DNA of 64,000 bases from Acanthosepion lycidas (lineage: Eukaryota > Mollusca > Cephalopoda > Sepiida > Sepiidae): contig OZ010587.1 in NCBI GenBank assembly GCA_963932145.1, positions 112,250,334-112,314,333 of the forward strand. The letters are read 5' to 3'. Both the position numbers and the translations under genes were made by a program. Numbering within the stretch: position 1 is the stretch's first letter; every line of letters begins with the position of its first letter. Positions 57,626 through 64,000 of this stretch are shown here, piece by piece. The notes beneath the pieces were generated by a model that saw only the letters and a program-made list of their open reading frames with translations, searched no databases and was not told where the DNA came from.

Positions 57626-58352
57626 TGTAGAATTTTAATTCTACATCGTTTCAATAGCTAAAAATAACTTGTCCAAAATCCGTGCCAAGAGCGGATCACA
57701 GAGTTTATCCAGCTTCATACATATTTTTAGAAAAGTTGAATGAGTGAATGTTCCGTAATGTTTTTCATTAAGTTTTCATTGCTTGTAGTTGAATATTCGT
57801 AATGTAATGTTCGTATAATGAAGTTTGAAGGTTTTTCGTATGTTTGTAATGTAGTTTGGAAAGTTTCGTACCTACGTGTATGTGCGTGTGTGTGTGCGAA
57901 TATGTTTTCATAGCGTCCGTCCGCAAGGGGTCGAGACGCGATCTCTTTTTTTTACAACTACATTTTTGTAGCGAGAGAAATCAAGGAAGAAGAGGGAGAA
58001 GCGAACCTGTGTCTGGTATTTATAATCAAGGTCATCACGTGATCGGATCCTGGAAAATGAGCGGGAAATTTTGACTTGGTCATGCGCTGGAAAAAGACAT
58101 GTAGGTGGGTGGATTGTAAGGCCTACTTGCGTGTTTATTGAGCAATTAGAAATTGAGTTTTTCTGAAAATATGTCTCAAGCTGGATAAGCTCCGTGAACC
58201 GCTTTTTGCACAGATTTTGAACAAGTTATTTTTAAGTATTGAAATGATGTATTAGGTTGGTGCAAAAATAATTTCGTTTTCTAACATATGTTACTATGTG
58301 AGAAAACGAAATTAATTTTGCAGCAACCTAGTAGAATTAAAATTCTACATTA
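57626..58352 (+). mobile_element. TIR element family, copy 2 (complete, with a nested MITE)
   Basis: Terminal inverted repeats of about 105 bp begin TGTAGAATTTTAATTCTAC and continue through TAAAAATAACTTG and TTATCCAGCTT on both sides. The right repeat is split by the MITE at 58252-58331. Removing it and one TA restores symmetry. The body holds TTTATAATCAAGG near 58020 and ATCACGTGATC near 58034, a purine-rich tract and no long frame. The copy in the 54-kb region and the reversed copy at 61820 share the body. It is non-autonomous and its superfamily is unassigned. Confidence 0.85.
58252..58331. mobile_element. MADE1-like mariner MITE, copy 4
   Basis: An 80-bp hairpin starts TTAGGTTGGTGCAAAAATAA and ends GCAGCAACCTAG, flanked by TA at 58250-58251 and 58332-58333. 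The stem interior (TTTCGTTTTCT/AGAAAACGAAA) differs from copies 1-3. It is inserted in the right inverted repeat of the larger element. Confidence 0.9.
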
Positions 58353-58359
58353 TGTTAGC

Positions 58360-61300
58360 GTATGAACACTTGCCACAAAGGAAAGTTCCGTGTACAATGT
58401 TTAGCATGGTTTGGCACAAGGCCACAGCAGTGAGATACCCATTAATTATCTAAGTTACTGTATTAGCAAACTGAACTGTGAGACTAGCTTGCTAACTATG
58501 TCACTACGTTAAGCGATCAGTTATGTCTTGTGTTAAACTGAAAAGCAATCTGGCTTTGTTTCAGTCAAAAGCATTTTGCATAGAGTTATTTCCCTTTGAT
58601 AAGTGGCGACGATTCTTTTTCAAGAAAAAGAAAAAAAAATCTAACAAAGAAAAGAAATTACATATTTTTGTTCTTTTTGCTCCGTGATTTATTTGTGCCA
58701 ATATCTTTTCTTGTTCACGAATGTCCGTGTTGCTAATTCCGTTACCATTCCAACGAGAATGAATAAACGTGAAAAAGATTCAGCCAAGGTGATGTCTTAT
58801 GTTTTATGTTCGATTTGTTCATACAGGGAAAATCACTTTTTCATTCTGACCAAGACATTCTTTCAACTTGAGTTGTATCGAAAGTCATATAAATAAATAA
58901 GGAATCTCTTCAAGCATTGCAGTATGTAACATGCACCTGACAAAGAACAGAGACAAAATCGGTCGAAAATAGAGATAAAAAGTATTAGTCGAATAAATCA
59001 GACAATTAGTACGAATAATTAATAATAATAATAATACAGAACTACAATTTTTTTTCTTGAATTGGATCAAATGATAGCATAGATAATTTGAAACAAATTC
59101 ATAGCGCCAAATTCAAATATAGTTATTTTCCTCAGTTTTCTTATTTCAGACGATAGTTAAAAACAAGAAAATTGCTTCTTTTAAGTCATTTGCCTGAAAA
59201 TCGAAAAATGAACAACTATACAAATGCAAATCAAATAAAGTTTCAACTCTGAGGGAAGAATAAAATGCATCAGAACAAATTTTGTTAGATTAAATATGGT
59301 GTTAAAAATTAAAAAAAGAACAATCATGAACTTTTGCTTTTTTGATTTTCACGAATGATCCACTCTATTGTCTCTCTTTTGGCTCCAACAGTAATCTGCC
59401 ATCAGCCTTTTATTCCATCTTCCTCGCTATCAACCACTCTGCCACTCTTTGTAAACTACACAGAGTCTTGTTTCAAAAATAAGTTCTAAATCAAAACATC
59501 CTTTATTTTAACTTCGATTCTTATAGTGTCAAAATCCATTTCTTTTTCTAAAAGTTCCAAATTATCATTGTTCCAGTAATTTTCTATTAGTAATCTGATA
59601 TCCTTTGTATACTTACAAGAAGATTGTATTTCGTGTTCTAAATTAACTTTCTGTAACTCTTACATTTCAAAGTCTTAACAGCATATTAATATCTTGGTTA
59701 TTCAAAAACGCCTCTCTTCACTTGGTGTTTTCTGTTTTACGGCATATTCTTCTTTATTATCATTATTTTTTTAGGGGTGACTTCGCCCCCTGCCACATAT
59801 TTATGATTATGAATCTACCAAAATAAAACAGGCTCCACGCATAATTTCCACTATATAAAAAAATTAAAAAGAAAGGAACGCCGGACGATAAAAACATAAT
59901 ACAAAGAGACTTTTGATGTTAGTCGAAATCAAGGTTAGCACCAGAGTCTGGGAGCCTGGTCAAAGCGATATAAGCTGGCAGCTTTAGGCTAGACGAGCAG
60001 AAGGGACCTCAAGAGAAACCACGAAACAAGAGACGCGACCAGCCATGATCGGTTTGTAAAGAGGTCACATGCTAATGATATTTTCTGCCCTTCTCAGGAC
60101 CGAGAAAAGGCACAGTATATTGACAATGACCTATTTCTACAAGGACTACTACTACCAAGTTCTGAGTTTTAATGAGTCGAATACTGATCCGAAACGGAAT
60201 TTCTCCGGGCTGCTGCCAATATCCGCCTTATAAACAACATCTTCCTACAAGGAATATCAAAGGATTCATCCTAATTCGAATAAATAAATATATATTATCT
60301 ATTTTATACCTATGAGTTCGTTTTATTTCCGATGTTCCGATAAAATTAATTACCATGAATTCTTTGGCACTACAATGCCACAATATCTTATAGAAAAATA
60401 TAAATTAAAAATTTTGAAAGTGAGTTCTTATAATTTTTTTTTACTTTCACAAGAGCCGAAAAGCACTACACATCATTCCTTTGATTTTCTTCTTCAAGAA
60501 GCTGTTCCTAAGCCAACACCGGATGTGTCATTTTTGGTGTTTCTTCCATTATTATTGGTGATAAATACATCAGACTTTGATTCCATTAATTGTATCCTCA
60601 TCTTTAATATTCCAATAATTACATTTTGATCAAAAGAACGTAACGCGTAAGATGAGGAAATGATTGAATAATTCATAATGACAACACTTTCAAACAGGTA
60701 TGGCATATAGAGATGAAATAAAGGGCAAATTTACTGTCTATAGTACCATTTACTGTTGACTCCATTTGGTTACATTATTTAAAATGGTTGACTATCGTCA
60801 TAGTTATTTTTGTGATTTGAGAGTTCATACAAGGTTGTTGTGATTCTTCGGGTCGACGGAAATTAATTCGTTGAATTCATCCTTTCTTCTTTTTTTCTAT
60901 TCTGGAGTTGTACGCCATGTCAAACTCACAGCCGATGAATCACCAACCACTGCGTCCTGAACTGCTATCTCGAATCAAGTTCCTCTCCACTGCGGCGTCT
61001 CTAGTTTCGTACGTGGTTTTCTTCTTTTTATTGGAGCTGACACATGACGTGTTTCCCGATTGATTTTGGCAGGACGTGTTGTCATTGGTTGAATTTTTAT
61101 GACGTTCACTGACCCACATAAACTAAGTCATGGTTCATGTCCGTTACCGAGGATAGGAACAATAGAAGAAATGAAAGGAAAGGAAATATATAGAAGAGAG
61201 AGAGAGAGAGAGAGTTTTCTTTGTCACTCACTTAGTAAAGAGGAATGTATATTTTTATATGGTGTCATTACTACCTAATCCTATTACACAGGAAATGCAG

Positions 61301-61814
61301 ACAGTTCAGAGAATAATCTTGTCGAATCAATTGTTTTTTTTTTCTTCACTCATTTCTTATTCAGTTAATGAATTTTCAATAATTATTTTTCAAATAGTGC
61401 AATTAATAACCCCTCTATAATTTATATTGTATTAGGGAAGAGATTTTCATTTCATAATACCAGGGAAAGCAGTGGAGGAAAAATATGAGTTGCTTCCCTT
61501 GAATCGAACTTTTGGTAATCCTTAACCCATTTTAAATCTTTACATGTAAAATAAAAATCGATAACGAATAAAATAACCTATTTCTCATAAAAGTTAATTC
61601 AGTCGCTTTCCGTTGTAACGTGTGACAATGCGAAATGTCACTAAGTGAATGTCATCTGTGGTAGATTTTTATATTTGACAAGAAAATGATTTTCCTTGAT
61701 TTGGACAAAGCAACGAGTAAAGGTAAATTTAAGGAGAAAGCAAATTTGCAGACAAAAGTTATATTTGTTTGGCATCCAACTACCAATTTTTTTTTTCAAT
61801 GTCAATTTGTTGTG
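58360..61814. other. Region upstream of the tetraspan exons
   Basis: No exon of the tetraspan gene was recognised here. The region is AT-rich with an (AAT)n run near 59020. From 60830 to 61140 the sequence is richer in CpG, with several TGACGT-like sites and a small 48-codon frame described separately. A (GA)n run is at 61196-61214. Confidence 0.6.
60917..61063 (+). CDS. Small candidate frame or first exon with a hydrophobic segment
   Basis: ATG at 60917 opens 48 codons reading MSNSQPMNHQPLRPELLSR, then a hydrophobic run SLVSYVVFFFLLEL and HDVFPD, followed by TGA. A GTACGT donor-like site occurs inside (about 61008). The surrounding DNA is locally richer in CpG than its neighbours. There is no recognised homology. 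It could be chance, a micropeptide, or a first coding exon. Confidence 0.2.
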   Translation: MSNSQPMNHQPLRPELLSRIKFLSTAASLVSYVVFFFLLELTHDVFPD

Positions 61815-62300
61815 TAAATCTGTGCAAAAAGCGGATTGCAGAGCTTATCCAGCTTCATACATACTATCAGAAAAACTCAACTTCTGATTGGTCACTTAAT
61901 ATTTAAATCATGTTCTCAACTACGTCCGAATAACATTGACCTAGTTCTAGACCTGACTAAAAAAAATAATCCCGCCCCAAATCTATCAATGCCTTTCGAG
62001 CATGTCACGTGATTACAATGATTATAAATACCAGACACAAGTTCGTTCTTCCTCTTCCTTGATTTCCCTCGCTACTAAAATGTAATTGTAAAAAGAAATC
62101 ACGTCTCGACCCTTTTCAGGCGGACGCCATGAAAACATTCACACATGCACACATACACGTACGTACGAAACTTTTCAAACTTCATTATACGAACATTATA
62201 AACTTACGAATATCCAACTACAAGCAATGGAAACTTAATTACAAACATTACGGAACATTCACTCATTCAACTTTCCTGAAACTAAAAGTTTACTCAACAA
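61815..62300 (-). mobile_element. TIR element family, copy 3 (reversed)
   Basis: It begins with CTGTGCAAAAAGCGGATTGC and TTATCCAGCTTCATACATA, then GTCACGTGATTAC, TTATAAATACCAGACACAAG and TCGACCC near 62110, CACGTACGTACGAAAC and AACTACAAGCAATGG, all in reverse order to copy 2. The far inverted repeat is not clear. Confidence 0.78.
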
Positions 62301-62359
62301 ATTCTCAGCTTTACAGAATTCTTTCTAGTCTCTCACATTGAACATTTGGAGAGGCAAGT

Positions 62360-63800
62360 TCATTCAACCTTTTATGAGCTCAGATAAAATTAGTACAATT
62401 CTTAATTCCGGTCAAAGGGAAGTAACTCCTATGTTTGTACCTCATTATACAAATGTAAATATAAATTTTGTTATAAAACAATTTTGTGTTTATTCATATT
62501 CTTTCATATTTTGTGGTATTTTACGGTAAATATAAAATGAGAGAAGGTCATATCAACTAACGGGCCTCTACATTTGTTTTTTTTCATCGACTCACTCATT
62601 TTCTGTAATTTCTATTTTGAAGCTGTGAATGACATGGAAGAAAACAGTGTTTGATAAATCTATGAGAGCGTTGCTATTTACTTGCAGTATTGCCGTGTAA
62701 CTGCTACTATAAAATTTTATTTTGTGGTAAAAAAAAAAAAGTTAAATGTTTATGGCCTTTTAGACTCAAGCGTCGGAGCGCCAAGATCTTGTAAATTTAC
62801 TTTTTTTTGAATACTCTGAAGGGGATTTTACATATATTGGCCAATGGGAATCAAGTTTTTATTGGCCAATGGAATTCAAGATTTTCTAGTACCTAAAAAT
62901 TTGGGCTGGAGCCGAATTTTATGACCCCATTGAACATAAAAAGGACTGTTATCAGCAGTTGAAAAGAAGTTAAATTCGGCCGGGACAGTTTTCACAAGAT
63001 GTCACATAAAAGGACAGTCCAGTGAGAGGTTATAAGTCTGACGTAACAGATCGAAGGGAGATTCGTGCAACAAATTTTATACCCCAGAACCTATAAGAAT
63101 TTGCCTACGTCAAATCCCCTTCGAGCTGAGAGGTCCTTTACAACAGAGGTTGGTGTCTTTTAAAAGATTGTATCTTGTTCCATATTGTGAATCCTCTTCC
63201 TCACGAGTTTTCCCTTATTTTTGTATTTTGGAACAGATATATTTTGTATACGAATCCGTTGGTCTTATCAACATTTTTAGTGAATTGTATCTTTTCCTGT
63301 TTCTCAGTGTAAACGTTTTATTGCCTTCTGAAAGTATTATCCTGCCCAAAGAGGCGCACAAAAGAAAATTTGTAATTTAAATGTAAATGTGTTAATCTTT
63401 TTAAAATTTTACGCAGTGGGCGTCTTGTTTTTTTAAGTTGCTCTACTTTCAACAGTTGCTGTTTCTATCAACTAAGAGCTTGGAGATGGTAGGAAAGCAA
63501 AATTTTTACATCTTGACCAAAAAATCTTTTATGTTGCTTTGTAAAATTTTTACATCTTGCACAAAATGTTTTATATTACTGTAGTATAGCATAATTTTTT
63601 TACTACTAATTAGACTACGAAAATCAGTTGCATACAAAAACAAAATGGACACATGTAAATTGAATGGTGTAGGAAAATAGAAGACAATTTCAACAAAGCG
63701 ATATTTAAAAAGAGAGATAAAATACAGTAGTATTAAAACGAAAGGATAGAAGACATAAAAAAGATAAGAATTTTTATGGTTATATATGCGTGTGTGACTA
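62360..63800. other. Right-end region
   Basis: Nothing with recognisable coding content was seen. Short direct repeats occur near 62830-62880 (ATTGGCCAATGG twice with AATTCAAG) and near 63510-63560 (TTTTACATCTTG twice). The last 200 bases contain the 5S-like fragment. Confidence 0.55.
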
Positions 63801-63807
63801 AGTTTAG

Positions 63808-63852
63808 TCAGTTGCTTAACTTCGGTGATCGTACGGGAACTGGTGTTTAAAT
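63808..63852 (-). pseudogene. 5S rRNA-derived fragment 2
   Basis: On the - strand, ACACCAGTTCCCGTACGATC is followed by ACCGAAGTTAAGCAAC, matching positions of about 25-65 of mollusc-type 5S rRNA with few differences. The downstream half is missing. There is no obvious relation to fragment 1 beyond the shared source gene. Confidence 0.65.
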
Positions 63853-64000
63853 GTAATCTGCCAAAATGTCTGCTTTTACTATCATACGGAAATTGTCTCT
63901 TGCCGACGGTTTATCCGACACAGATTATTTGGGGAGGGGGGTGGGCTTAACTCGAAAGTGAATTTGGAATAGGATGCCCTTAAATTTGAATTATTTTTAG

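Overview
This window is animal nuclear DNA. It has small phase-consistent exons with GT/AG introns, long AT-rich introns, dense microsatellites, and many broken retroelements and DNA transposons. The repeat mix (a mag/Steamer-type Ty3 element, a Jockey-type LINE, Penelope GIY-YIG remnants, mollusc-like 5S rRNA fragments, a tRNA-derived SINE family) suggests a marine lophotrochozoan. A mollusc, possibly a cephalopod, fits best, but the species cannot be settled from the sequence.

Two host genes are visible and they converge tail to tail. On the + strand, eleven exons from 3685 to 38252 encode the C-terminal 512 residues of ORC2 (origin recognition complex subunit 2), with its stop codon and a poly(A) signal at 38561; the N-terminal exons are not seen. 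On the - strand, three exons (56720-56583, 56027-55921, 53077-52751) encode the last 189 residues of a four-helix membrane protein of the claudin/PMP22 superfamily, closest by eye to the stargazin/GSG1L group. Its first exon was not found and may lie beyond base 64000.

The ORC2 introns carry most of the mobile DNA. The 11.7-kb intron after exon 5 holds a nested stack on the - strand: a Jockey-like LINE (about 16950-25450), split by a mag-like Ty3/gypsy element (18068-22420) and by a hAT-type MITE (24870-25356). The 5' LTR of the gypsy element is itself split by a 264-bp, GC-rich, multi-hairpin sequence bounded by an exact 16-bp duplication. Other introns hold two Penelope-type endonuclease remnants, a Tc1 remnant, a full-length tRNA-derived SINE, long palindromic repeats and a minisatellite.

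Between the genes (38.6-52.7 kb) I recognise no host gene. This stretch has a Tc3-like transposon with two frame breaks inside a hairpin repeat, (TA)n-bounded hairpin repeat families, a restriction-like-endonuclease LINE remnant and a 5S-derived fragment. The 53-62 kb region holds MADE1-like mariner MITEs, one of which landed in the terminal inverted repeat of a larger element that carries TATA- and CACGTG-like sequences.
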